NCBI GenBank assembly: GCA_044224315.1 | Contig: JBGAKR010000001.1 | Coordinates: forward strand, 248,001 to 312,000 | Source: JAGXTF01 sp044224315 | Lineage (GTDB): Bacteria > Bacteroidota > Bacteroidia > NS11-12g > UBA955 | Direction: 5' to 3' | Length of the DNA: 64,000 nucleotides | In this document: positions 1-9,400 of the stretch, piece after piece | Position numbering within the stretch: position 1 is the stretch's first letter | Layout: every line of letters starts with the position of its first letter | Notes under the pieces: generated by a model | What the model was told of the DNA's origin: nothing | Databases searched by the model: none | The model's input: the letters and a program-made list of their open reading frames with translations, nothing else | Translations under genes and position numbers: made by a program

Positions 1-1
1 C

Positions 2-358
2 GACTTCATTTACGCCATTATTGTAGAAGAATATGGCTGGTTTGGAGGCGCACTGATTGTGGGCTTATTTTTATTACTCATATTCAGGTGTTTAAAGATT
101 GTGGTACAAAGCCCCAAGGCATTTGGGGCACTGCTGGCACTTGGGCTCTGCTTTAGCATGAGTTTTCAGGCCTTTGTAAATATGGGCGTTGCAGTGGGTA
201 TATTACCTGTTACCGGGCTTACCATTCCTTTGGTGAGTATGGGTGGTACCAGTATTGTGTTTAACAGCATTGCATTTGGGGTAATTCTGAGTGTAAGTCG
301 TACTATAGAAGAAAGTAAAAATAAGGAAGAAGAAAAGGAGGTGCCAGTTGCCGTATAA
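2..358 (+). CDS. ftsW: FtsW, lipid II flippase/SEDS glycosyltransferase (3' part only)
   Basis: The gene runs in from outside the window; the first readable codon is at base 2 and 118 residues remain. The visible part opens with DFIYAIIVEEYGWFGG, a hallmark stretch of the SEDS family, followed by hydrophobic helices and the motif GLTIPLVSMGGTS near the end. FtsW polymerises septal peptidoglycan together with its class B PBP partner at the division site; that role is family knowledge. The tail is short and charged (lysine/glutamate rich). Its stop overlaps the start of murG by 11 bases, so the two are translationally coupled within the division/cell-wall cluster. The product is certain from motif and gene order; only its N-terminal portion cannot be assessed. 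Confidence 0.95.
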   Translation, partial: DFIYAIIVEEYGWFGGALIVGLFLLLIFRCLKIVVQSPKAFGALLALGLCFSMSFQAFVNMGVAVGILPVTGLTIPLVSMGGTSIVFNSIAFGVILSVSRTIEESKNKEEEKEVPVAV

Positions 359-1427
359 ATTCATTATTTCAGGCGGTGGTACCGGTGGTCATATTTTCCC
401 TGCAGTGGCAATTGCCAAAAGTCTGCAGCAAAAATATCCCGATTGTGAAATTCTTTTTATTGGCGCCAATAACCGCATGGAAATGGAAAAAGTGCCTCAG
501 GAAGGATATAAAATTATTGGTCTTGATGTAGCAGGATTAAGGCGAAGCTTATCTCCGGCTAATTTTTCGGTGGCATTTAAATTTATAAAAAGTTATTTTA
601 AAGCAAAAAAAATACTCAAAGATTTTAACCCCGATTGTGTAATCGGAACAGGAGGATATGCCAGCCTGGCCGTGCTTTATGCAGCAGGGAAAAACCAATA
701 CAAATCGCTGATTTGGGAAGGCAACGGATATGCAGGTTTAACCAATAAAATACTGGCAAAAAGGGTAAATACCATTTGCACTGGTTTTCCGGGTATGGAG
801 CAATTCTTTCCCAAAGATAAAATTGTGTTTACAGGCAATCCGGTGCGAAACGAAATATTAAATATCCCATCTAAAACTGATGGTTTAAATAAATTCCAAC
901 TCAGCCCGGATAAGCCTGTAATTTTCATTACCGGAGGCAGTCTGGGAGCCCGAACCATTAACAATTGTATACAGGCAGGTTTGCATAAGTTCTCCGAACA
1001 AAATATTCAATTAATCTGGCAAACTGGAAAGAATTTCGACCCCGTTGTACATGATCCAAATACGGTAAAAGCAATGTCGTTTCTGCGTGAAATGAATTAT
1101 GCCTATGCCGCTGCCGATTTGGTAATTTCTCGCGCCGGAGCCCTGAGTGTATCTGAAATTGCTGTGGCGGATAAAGCTTCTGTCTTGGTACCCAGCCCAA
1201 ATGTAACGGAGGATCACCAAACCAAAAATGCATTGAAACTCACCGAAAAAAATGCGGCCTTGCTAATCTCGGATGCCGATGCGGCCGAGAATCTTGTAAA
1301 CGAAGCCCTGTCTTTGGTGCAAAACAATACCCGCATGGAAGAAATGCGCACCAATTTAAAACGCCTGGCCAAGCCCGATGCCACTGCATCGATTACACGT
1401 GAAATTGAAAAACTGATTACCAAATGA
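348..1427 (+). CDS. murG: MurG, lipid II synthase (GlcNAc transferase)
   Basis: 359 residues, close to the usual MurG length. It transfers GlcNAc from UDP-GlcNAc to lipid I on the inner face of the membrane. The N-terminal domain has the glycine loop GGGTGGHIFPA, the middle has the GNPVR motif, and the C-terminal nucleotide-sugar-binding domain shows GGSLGA, DLVISRAGA and PNVTEDHQTKNA. The start is a TTG at 348, preceded by a good Shine-Dalgarno-like AAGGAGG seven bases upstream; there is no in-frame ATG nearby. One oddity: the conserved HEQN/QEQN loop of the acceptor domain reads WEGN here (IWEGNGYAG). It overlaps ftsW by 11 bases and murC by 4 bases (ATGA). Identity is very secure. Confidence 0.97.
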   Translation: MPYKFIISGGGTGGHIFPAVAIAKSLQQKYPDCEILFIGANNRMEMEKVPQEGYKIIGLDVAGLRRSLSPANFSVAFKFIKSYFKAKKILKDFNPDCVIGTGGYASLAVLYAAGKNQYKSLIWEGNGYAGLTNKILAKRVNTICTGFPGMEQFFPKDKIVFTGNPVRNEILNIPSKTDGLNKFQLSPDKPVIFITGGSLGARTINNCIQAGLHKFSEQNIQLIWQTGKNFDPVVHDPNTVKAMSFLREMNYAYAAADLVISRAGALSVSEIAVADKASVLVPSPNVTEDHQTKNALKLTEKNAALLISDADAAENLVNEALSLVQNNTRMEEMRTNLKRLAKPDATASITREIEKLITK

Positions 1428-2851
1428 ACCTTGAAAAAATAAAATACGCATACTTTTTAGGCATTGGTGGAATTGGAATGAGTGCCATTGCGCGGTATTT
1501 TGTATACAAGGGAATTACTGTGGCCGGGTACGACAAAACCCCTACCCCACTTACGGCAGAATTAGAGGCAGAAGGGATTGCAGTTCATTTTGACGATGAG
1601 ATAGGTTCTATACCCGATTTTGTAAATACAAATGCACACGAAACCCTTTTAATTTATACCCCTGCCATTCCAAAAAATCACCAGGGATTTAATTATTTAA
1701 ACCACCAGGGTTATACACTCTATAAACGCAGCGAAGTGTTGGGCATCATTAGCCGCGACGCATATTGCATAGCAGTGGCAGGTACTCATGGAAAAACCAC
1801 CACAAGCACATTAATCGCGCATTTATTATACAGTTGCAATATCAATTTTACTGCATTTTTGGGTGGAATCTCAGCCAATTACAATACCAATTATATCCAT
1901 AAAACCGATGGGAAAAATTTATTTCCCGATAAACCCATCGTGGTTTTAGAAGCCGATGAATTCGACCGGAGTTTTCACCGTTTAAGTCCGGATATTGCCG
2001 TTATTACAGCCATCGACGCCGATCATCTGGATATATATAGAACTGAAGATGCATTTAATGAAGCTTTTGAAATATTTGCATCTAAAATAAAACCAGGCGG
2101 GAGCTTAATTGCCAATGCCCACTTGGAACGCCATTGGCCAGATAACCTTGAAGTATTTACCTATTGCCTGAATTCTGAATTGGCACCCAATTTTCAAAGC
2201 CATTTTTCGCAAATTCAAAACGGCGAATTTTTGTTTGACTATATTGGAGTGCACAAAATAAACGGTGAAGTAAGTGCCTGGGATTTGAAAAATATTTATT
2301 GCGGACTTCCGGGCTTTCATAACATCGAAAATGCTACCGCTGCTATTGCCGTTTGCCTGGATATTTTAGGGCTCAATGAAGCAGAATTAAAGCAGGGATT
2401 GGCCAGTTTTCGCGGGGCCAAACGCCGTTTTGAGTTTATTGTTAAAAACCCAAACTATGTGGTAATTGACGATTATGCCCATCACCCCGAAGAATTAAAT
2501 GCCATTTTAACTTCAGTAAAAGAATTATATCCGCAAAAAAAATTAACCGCCATTTTCCAACCCCATTTGTTTACCCGCACCCGCGATTTTGCCGATGGAT
2601 TTGCGGACAGCTTATCTGTTCCAGATGAAATTATTTTAATGGATATTTACCCTGCACGCGAGCTGCCCATTGAAGGAATTACATCGGCATGGTTGCTAGA
2701 AAAGATACAAGCCCAAAATAAATTGCTCTTAAATGAAGCTGAAATTTTAGCCAAAGTGAGAGCTGAAAAACCCGAATTGCTGCTAATACTCGGGGCAGGA
2801 GATATTGATAAACTGGTGCCGCAAATTAAGGAGGTTTACAATGGGTTTTAA
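1424..2851 (+). CDS. murC: MurC, UDP-N-acetylmuramate--L-alanine ligase
   Basis: 475 residues, typical for MurC, which adds L-alanine to UDP-MurNAc with ATP in the cytoplasm, the first step of stem-peptide assembly. The Rossmann-like N-terminal domain has GIGGIGMSAIA at residues 14-24; the central ATPase domain has the P-loop GTHGKTTT near residue 120; further on are DADHLD, the family motif HNIENATAA, and DDYAHHP in the C-terminal domain. The ATG start sits in an ATGA overlap with the murG stop. The ftsQ start codon lies inside the last codons of this gene, so the whole row is translationally coupled. No sign of damage. Confidence 0.97.
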   Translation: MNLEKIKYAYFLGIGGIGMSAIARYFVYKGITVAGYDKTPTPLTAELEAEGIAVHFDDEIGSIPDFVNTNAHETLLIYTPAIPKNHQGFNYLNHQGYTLYKRSEVLGIISRDAYCIAVAGTHGKTTTSTLIAHLLYSCNINFTAFLGGISANYNTNYIHKTDGKNLFPDKPIVVLEADEFDRSFHRLSPDIAVITAIDADHLDIYRTEDAFNEAFEIFASKIKPGGSLIANAHLERHWPDNLEVFTYCLNSELAPNFQSHFSQIQNGEFLFDYIGVHKINGEVSAWDLKNIYCGLPGFHNIENATAAIAVCLDILGLNEAELKQGLASFRGAKRRFEFIVKNPNYVVIDDYAHHPEELNAILTSVKELYPQKKLTAIFQPHLFTRTRDFADGFADSLSVPDEIILMDIYPARELPIEGITSAWLLEKIQAQNKLLLNEAEILAKVRAEKPELLLILGAGDIDKLVPQIKEVYNGF

Positions 2852-3671
2852 ATCCTTTACCCGTTCACGGGCCGGCTTGGTTACATTATTAATAGTGCTG
2901 GTTTTAATTGTGGGAGCCGTGTGGTATTCCATGAATTTTAGCGGTAAAAACCGTTTAATCACAGGCATTGATATAAACATTAAACCCGATACCGGTGTAT
3001 ATTTTATAAACACACAAGATGCCATCAATTTGGTAAATAAAATTGCAGGCAATCCCACAGGTAAAACACTCAGCGGATTGAATTTAACTGCAGTAGAAAC
3101 CGCATTTAAAAAATTACCCTACATAGCCAGCTCGCAGGTTTTTGTGAGTATGGACGGAAAATTAAAAATTAATCTGGTTCAACGCATTCCTGTATTGCGA
3201 GTATACAATGCCGCCGGTGAAACATATTTTTTAGACAGTGCAGGAATTAAAATTCCGCATCATGGTCATTTTGCGCCTGATGTGCTGGTAGCCAGCGGAA
3301 ATATTCAGGAAATGCTGCTCGACTCGGGTAAAATTCGCACACCTGTTTTAAAAGATTTATTAAAAGTAGCGGTTCAAATTCGATACGATAATTTTTGGAA
3401 TGCACAATTTGAACAATGCTATGTCGACAACTTTAACGAACTAATATTGGTTCCCCGCGTTGGCAAGCATAGCATTGTTATAGGAAGTTCAGAAAATCTG
3501 ACGGAAAAGTTCGAGAACCTGCGTATCTTCTACGAAAAGGGCTTGCGAAACATAGGGTGGGATAAATACAAATCCATCGACCTTAGGTACCGCGGGCAGG
3601 TAGTAGGAGTGAAAGACGTCAAAGAAACTGTACAACCTAAACCGAAGAATGTCCAAAAACCACAACACTGA
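2841..3671 (+). CDS. ftsQ: FtsQ/DivIB-like cell division protein
   Basis: 276 residues. A short basic cytoplasmic N-terminus is followed by one membrane helix (residues about 11-30, rich in L/V/I) and then a periplasmic region that fits the POTRA and beta domains of FtsQ. FtsQ bridges early and late divisome proteins (FtsL/FtsB). Sequence similarity in this family is weak, so the call rests mainly on topology and on the position between murC and ftsA. I chose ATG 2841 over a longer frame from 2805 because AAGGAGG lies at 2828-2834, seven bases upstream, and the product then begins directly before the membrane anchor. It overlaps the murC stop. Confidence 0.88.
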   Translation: MGFKSFTRSRAGLVTLLIVLVLIVGAVWYSMNFSGKNRLITGIDINIKPDTGVYFINTQDAINLVNKIAGNPTGKTLSGLNLTAVETAFKKLPYIASSQVFVSMDGKLKINLVQRIPVLRVYNAAGETYFLDSAGIKIPHHGHFAPDVLVASGNIQEMLLDSGKIRTPVLKDLLKVAVQIRYDNFWNAQFEQCYVDNFNELILVPRVGKHSIVIGSSENLTEKFENLRIFYEKGLRNIGWDKYKSIDLRYRGQVVGVKDVKETVQPKPKNVQKPQH

Positions 3672-3687
3672 ACAAAATCATCCACAT

Positions 3688-5043
3688 ATGGCTATAAAGA
3701 ACGATATTATTGTAGGGCTCGACATTGGTACAACAAAAGTGTGTGCCATTGTAGGCCAATTGGCAGAAAACGGCAAAATCAACGTGCTGGGTATGGGTAA
3801 AGCGCCCAGCCAGGGAGGCGTTTCGCGGGGTATGGTAGCCAATATCAGCCGTGCAGAAATAGCCATTCGTGCCGCCATTGAGGAAGCCCGCCGCCAAAGC
3901 CAGGTAGATATTAAACACGTTTTTGTGGGTATTGCCGGTCATCATATCAAAAGTATGCAGCACCGCGGTACACTTTCACGCAAAAACGCGTTTGAAGAAA
4001 TTACCCAGGAAGAAATGGACCGCCTGGAGTCCGACATGGAAAATCTGGCCCTGGAACCCGGATTGGAAATTATTCACGTATTGCCCCAGGAATACCGCAT
4101 CGACGATGAAGAGGGTGTAAAAGACCCCGTAGGTCGAATGGGCGTAAGAGTTGAATGCAACTACCATATTGTAACCGGCCAAACACAGGCTGCACGTCAT
4201 ATCATTATGGCAGTGCGTCGCGCCGGACTTGAGGTAGCCGACCTGATTGTGGAGCCCTTTGCCTCTGCCGCCGCCGTACTTTCTGAACCCGAAATGGAAG
4301 CCGGTGTTGCCTTGGTAGACATTGGGGGTGGTACCACGGACATCTGCATTTTTGAGGATGGTTTTATCCGCCATACTGCCATTATCCCCATCGGTGGTGA
4401 TCGCATTACCAAAGATATTCAGGAAGCTTTTGGCATTATGAAGGAGCAGGCCGAAATTGTAAAGGTAAATTACGGTAGCTGCTACCCCACCGAATCTATG
4501 AAGAATGAAGTAGTGGTAGTACCGGGTTTACCTGGCCGCAAACCCAAAGAAATCAGCCTTTTCAGCATCGCCCAGGTTATTCAGGCCCGCATGATGGACA
4601 TCATTGAAAAAGTGGATTATGAAGTAGAACTTTCTGCCCTTCGCAACCGCCTGGGTGGTGGAATGGTGCTTACCGGCGGTGGATCTGCCATGCAGAATAT
4701 TGCCCAATTATTTACTTACCATACAGGCCTTGAAATTCACATAGGCATGCCTAGCCAAAAATTGGGAAAAGGCATGGTGGATGAAGTAAGAAACCCCATG
4801 TTCTCTACCGGTATTGGTTTGGTACTGAAAGGATTTGAAATTTCTGAACGCCAAAACCTGCCTGGCAACGAAATGCTGATAAAAGAAGCGCCTAAAGTGC
4901 AGGAGCCTGTAAAAGAAAAAGTGGTCGCAACTGAAACCAAAGAAAAAAGCGGTTTCTGGAAACGCCCCTTCCAGGGAGGATGGGGTATACCCAAGGTAAT
5001 TGGCGACTGGATGAAAGACGGAGAAGACTTTAACGAAGATTAA
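3688..5043 (+). CDS. ftsA: FtsA, actin-like divisome protein
   Basis: About 451 residues. FtsA is an actin-fold ATPase that tethers FtsZ filaments to the membrane and recruits later divisome proteins. Motifs visible: phosphate-1 loop GLDIGTTKVCAIVG at the N-terminus, the 1C/SHS2 region with FVGIAGHHI, phosphate-2 VALVDIGGGTTD, and adenosine motif GMVLTGGGSAM. The C-terminus has the expected amphipathic membrane-targeting segment (WGIPKVIGDWM) after a low-complexity linker. ATG 3688 gives the conventional N-terminus (MAIKNDIIVGLD) 17 bases after the ftsQ stop; an in-frame ATG at 3649 would overlap ftsQ by 23 bases and add 13 unconserved residues. It is followed 17 bases later by ftsZ. Confidence 0.96.
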   Translation: MAIKNDIIVGLDIGTTKVCAIVGQLAENGKINVLGMGKAPSQGGVSRGMVANISRAEIAIRAAIEEARRQSQVDIKHVFVGIAGHHIKSMQHRGTLSRKNAFEEITQEEMDRLESDMENLALEPGLEIIHVLPQEYRIDDEEGVKDPVGRMGVRVECNYHIVTGQTQAARHIIMAVRRAGLEVADLIVEPFASAAAVLSEPEMEAGVALVDIGGGTTDICIFEDGFIRHTAIIPIGGDRITKDIQEAFGIMKEQAEIVKVNYGSCYPTESMKNEVVVVPGLPGRKPKEISLFSIAQVIQARMMDIIEKVDYEVELSALRNRLGGGMVLTGGGSAMQNIAQLFTYHTGLEIHIGMPSQKLGKGMVDEVRNPMFSTGIGLVLKGFEISERQNLPGNEMLIKEAPKVQEPVKEKVVATETKEKSGFWKRPFQGGWGIPKVIGDWMKDGEDFNED

Positions 5044-5060
5044 ACCACTAAACGAACAAA

Positions 5061-6328
5061 ATGAATATGCCTAACAATTTTGAACCTGATGTTATTAAAA
5101 TGACTGGTTCTATCATAAAGGTGATTGGTGTGGGAGGCGGCGGAAGCAACGCGGTAAACCACATGTTTCGCCAGGGAATCGAAGGGGTGGAATTTTATGT
5201 GTGCAATACCGATGCACAAGCCCTGATTGATAGCCCGGTGCCCAATCGCATACAACTGGGTATACAGCTTACCGAAGGGCTGGGTGCCGGCAGTGAACCC
5301 GAACAAGGCCGCAAGGCAGCGCTTGAAAGTGTTGGGCAAATCAGCGATATCATGCGGCATAACACCAAAATGGTGTTTATTACCGCAGGTATGGGTGGTG
5401 GAACCGGCACCGGAGCCGCGCCTGTTGTAGCCCCGACCGTATTGCCCAGGCTATGCAAGGATTAAACGATATGCGCCCGCATGTGGATGCCCTGCTTACC
5501 ATTTGCAACGACCGTATCGTAGATATGTTTGGCGACCTTGTTGTAAGCGAAGCTTTCTCTAAAGCTGATGATATTTTATGCACTGCGGCGAAAGGTATAG
5601 CTGAAATTATAACCAAACCCGGCAAGCTGAATGTGGACTTTAAAGACGTACAGACTGCCATGACCAATAGTGGCCGCGCCATAATGGGTACCGGAATTTC
5701 AAAAGGCACCGACCGCGCCGAACAAGCCGTGCAAATGGCCCTCGACAGTCCGCTGCTGGATAATACCCGTATCGTAGGCGCCAAGCACTTGCTGGTAAAC
5801 TTTACCTACGGTACTTCCGAACCCCTGATGAGTGAAACCAGTAAGGTGAAAAAATTCCTGCAAAACGAGGCCGGACATACAGCTCACCTTAAAATGGGGA
5901 TTACCCACGACGCACGTTTGGGCGACGAAATTGCCATCACTGTAATAGCTACCGGATTTGAAGTGGCCAATCAGGTTGTAAACCGCACCGAAGTGCCCGA
6001 AGTAGTGGCTCTGCCAGTGGTTGAAGAGGTTGAAAATGAAATTCCAATTGGCATTACCCCAGTTCCTTTGTTTGATGCAGAAGAGGAAAATGCCGACGAA
6101 AGTTTCAAAGAAATTATAAGAAATACACACGGAGAGAATCAGCGAGGATCCCGGGAAAAAGCCCTGGATAATATGTCGATACCTGCATACCTGAGGCGCA
6201 ATGTAGAACTTGCAAAAACGCCTTTGAGTGACAGCAACAATGTATCTAAACACCAAATTACTGAGGTGAAAGAAGATACAGAAATGCAGGTCCAAAAAAA
6301 TAAATTTCTCCACGACAACGTGGACTGA
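5061..6328 (+). pseudogene. ftsZ: FtsZ, tubulin-like division GTPase, interrupted by internal deletion and frameshift
   Basis: The first 124 codons are good FtsZ: IKVIGVGGGGSNAVNHM, NTDAQAL and the tubulin signature GGGTGTGAAPVVA, ending at about base 5432. Reading then runs to a stop at 5463-5465. The rest of FtsZ (RIAQAMQGLNDMRPHVDALL, then the T7 region with AKGIAEIIT, and IAITVIATGF) is in another frame from about 5435 to 6328. Normal FtsZ has roughly 22-24 residues between these halves (the segment containing the VTxPFxFEG motif), and they are absent in every frame, so this is a deletion of about 70 bases, not a single slipped base. The C-terminal tail keeps IPAYLRRN, which I associate with Bacteroidota FtsZ. 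As written, no functional FtsZ is made; an assembly fault is a serious alternative. Confidence 0.9.
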
Positions 6329-6349
6329 AATTACCATCCGGAGTATAGA

Positions 6350-6382
6350 AAGGTCTTCTCTAGCGGGAAGGCCTTTTTTTTT
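6350..6382 (+). terminator. Rho-independent terminator after ftsZ
   Basis: AAGGTCTTC (6350-6358) pairs with GAAGGCCTT (6367-6375) to give a nine-pair stem with one G-U, followed by a run of T to 6382. It ends the division/cell-wall operon 20 bases after the ftsZ stop and separates it from the next gene. Confidence 0.85.
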
Positions 6383-6417
6383 AATTTCAGGCAACCGAAA
6401 CTTTAATCGGTGAGTCT

Positions 6418-6425
6418 TATTTTTG
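6418..6425 (+). promoter_or_regulatory. Bacteroidota-type -7 box (TAnnTTTG)
   Basis: TATTTTTG matches the Bacteroidota sigma-ABfr -7 consensus. It overlaps the first possible TTG (6423) of the downstream gene, which argues that translation starts later, at TTG 6444. Confidence 0.55.
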
Positions 6426-6443
6426 CAGAATTATATTTTGTAT

Positions 6444-9400
6444 TTGAGATTATTTATACTCTTTGCTTTCTTCCTTCTTACAGAAATTGGAAAGGCACAG
6501 CCAAAGGCTGCATTTACTGCTTCACCCAAACAGGGCTGCAACCCACTCAAAGTAGATTTTACCAATACCAGCACCAATGCAACTTCATGGCTCTGGAGTT
6601 TTGGGAATGGCAATCAAAGTACGCTTAAATCTCCCTCTGCCGTTTATAATACACCGGGTAAATTTTCTGTAACCCTCATAGCCACTGATGCCAGCGGCAA
6701 ATCCGACACCCTGGTATTGAAGGATTACATTACCGTATTTAAATCTCCCGTCGCAGATTTGGCCGGCTCACCCACTGAAATATGCAGTGGTGAAACCGTA
6801 AATTTTGAAGACCAAAGTACCCCGGGCGATGGAAAAATAAGCAGCTGGAAATGGGATTTCGGCGAAGGTGGTACTTCTACTTCTTCCAAACCTAACTATG
6901 TATTTACCACTGTGGGTGCTTTTGATGTTACACTGATTGTAACAGATATAAATGGATGCCAAAGCTCTATTAAAAAAACCAAATACATTACTGTAAATGA
7001 GTTACCAAAGGCAGATTTTGTGCCTGATGAGAAGAATAAGTGCAAAGCCCCGCTTACAGTTAATTTTACCAGCACCACCAGCGGCAAAGCCCCACTAAAA
7101 TTTGCCTGGCAATTTGGCGATGGGGGTACCGCTACCGATGAAAATCCAACGCATAATTACAATGCCAATGGGAATTATAATGTAACCCTTCTGGTATCTG
7201 ATGCAAAAGGCTGCAAACGCAGTGTAGTAAAGAATAACCTTATCACCATTCAACCTCCGAAAGCTGATTTTTCTGCGGATAAACGAAGCATTTGTCCGGG
7301 TCAAAAAGTGCATTTTCAGAATCTCTCCACACCCATGACCGGAACTGGAACTTCATATTGGGATTTTGATAATGGTACCACCTCTACAGACCGTGAACCC
7401 GATGTAGTATTTACAGCACCAGGCCAGTATAATATTTACCTGAAATATTCTTGGGATGGTTGCGAAGACGAAATAACAAAAAAAGCATTTATTGTAGTTA
7501 ATGAATTACCTGTAGGCAAAATATCGCCCCATGATACCCAGATTTGTCGCACACCCGGTGCTTTTTTCACTTTAAATGGCAATGGCAAAAACATTACTTC
7601 CATTGATTGGTACGACGATGGCAATTTAGCAGAAAATGTTTCCACTCCATCCAAACATAAAATTTCACTCGGAAGCAATGGAAGCTTTTTTATCAAAGCC
7701 ATAGGGGTTACTGCCAAAGGATGCAGGGCCCTAATTGATTCGGCAATTATAAAAGTGCGCGGACCCTTTGCAATGGTGGACCTTACAGATAAAACAGGTT
7801 GTATTCCGCGTGATGTAAAAGCTACTTCCACTTCGCAAAGCGACGACCCCATTACAAAATACGATTGGACTGGTCCGAAGGGCGAAAAAAGCAGCAAATC
7901 ATACCTGGATTTTAATTACAATACCTTTGGTGTGCGGGGAGTAACCTTGGCTGTTACGGATACAAATGGATGTAAAGACGACACAACAGTATCTGTAATG
8001 GGTGGCATTAAAATTAATGTTGATTTTAGTTATGATACCAACCGGGTTTGCCGCAATTCGGAATTTACCATCTGGAATCACTCCAGCAAGCGCAACCCAG
8101 ATACAGTGGTATTTGAATACAATTGGTTTAACCACAATAAAACCACCGGAGATTCATTAATTAAACAAGACCGCTTAAAAACGGTGTTTAAAATGCTTGG
8201 AAAACCAGGCAATATTGATACCCTTAAAATTACTGCAAATTCTTATGGTTGCCTTTCTTATTTAGATCCGGATAAATGGCCCAAGGTGCTAATTTTAGGG
8301 CCAGAAGTAAAAGGATATACCAAAACCTTTTGCCCGGAAGACTCTATAATGGGGCTCAATCAAAGCAGCTATTATACCAAAACCTATTGGCAATTTAAAG
8401 ATAGCAATAACAAAGTAATCAAATACAATCCAATGCAATTGGGCCGCCGACTCAGTAATACACGCGATTTATGGATTTACGCATTTAACGATACCGGAGG
8501 ATGTAAAGATAGCCTTGAGTTTCCCACCAAAATCGATCCGCAACAGGTAAGCTTTTCGTATACCTTTGATTGCATTACCCAAAAGTTTATTACCCGAAAC
8601 AATTATATAGGAATAGACGATTCGATGTATATATGGGATATTATAAATCAAACTACAGGAATTAAATATAAACTACGTCAAAAAAATATTAATAAAACAC
8701 TGGATACTCCTGGATTATACAGCATTAAACTATCGGTAATTAATCCCAAATTTACCTGTAATCCACCCTATAAAATTAGCCTGCGAGTATTTAAAAAGCA
8801 AACGGGAACCTCAACTGTAACTATAGACCGCACCAGCTGTTACCCGGTAAAATTAAAATTAAATGACGATTATTTTGACAAATGGAAATCGGCTAAATGG
8901 AGCATAGGCAGCGATGTGAGTTTTAAAGATACCCAAAAAATATTTGACATAAGTCACACCGACAATCAGGAAGATCTGAATATTTATTTGCGCAAAACCG
9001 ATTCCAATAATTGTCAATATGTCGATACTTTTTATTATAAAATTGGGGGCTGGAAAGCTTATATCAATACCAGCCAGAATGATGAAACCTGCATTCGATC
9101 TGTGGTAAATTTTTATTCCATTATATATAAACCCACAGCCGGAAATAATTACAGTTATGTATGGGATTTTGGCCGCAGAAAAGGGTATAACGATCGCGAT
9201 TCGCTTCAGGTTTATGGTTGGCAAAGTTTTCCAGTTTCACTAACGGTTACCGACAATCACGGTTGTCAAAGCAAAGATATTTTTCAGGTGGATGTGCAAA
9301 ACAGCAGCCCCAAAGCAAATTTCATAGCCAGCAACACCAAAGCTACCTGCCCGCCTTTGGATGTGTTTTTTACCGATAAATCTACCCCTGGCAAATTCCC

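Noticed and set aside
5425..5470. Programmed ribosomal frameshift in ftsZ
   Set aside because: A frameshift would not restore the ~23 missing conserved residues, and no slippery run or pseudoknot is evident.
5699..6394. 231-residue minus-strand ORF opposite ftsZ
   Set aside because: Antisense shadow of conserved FtsZ coding sequence; also crosses the terminator.
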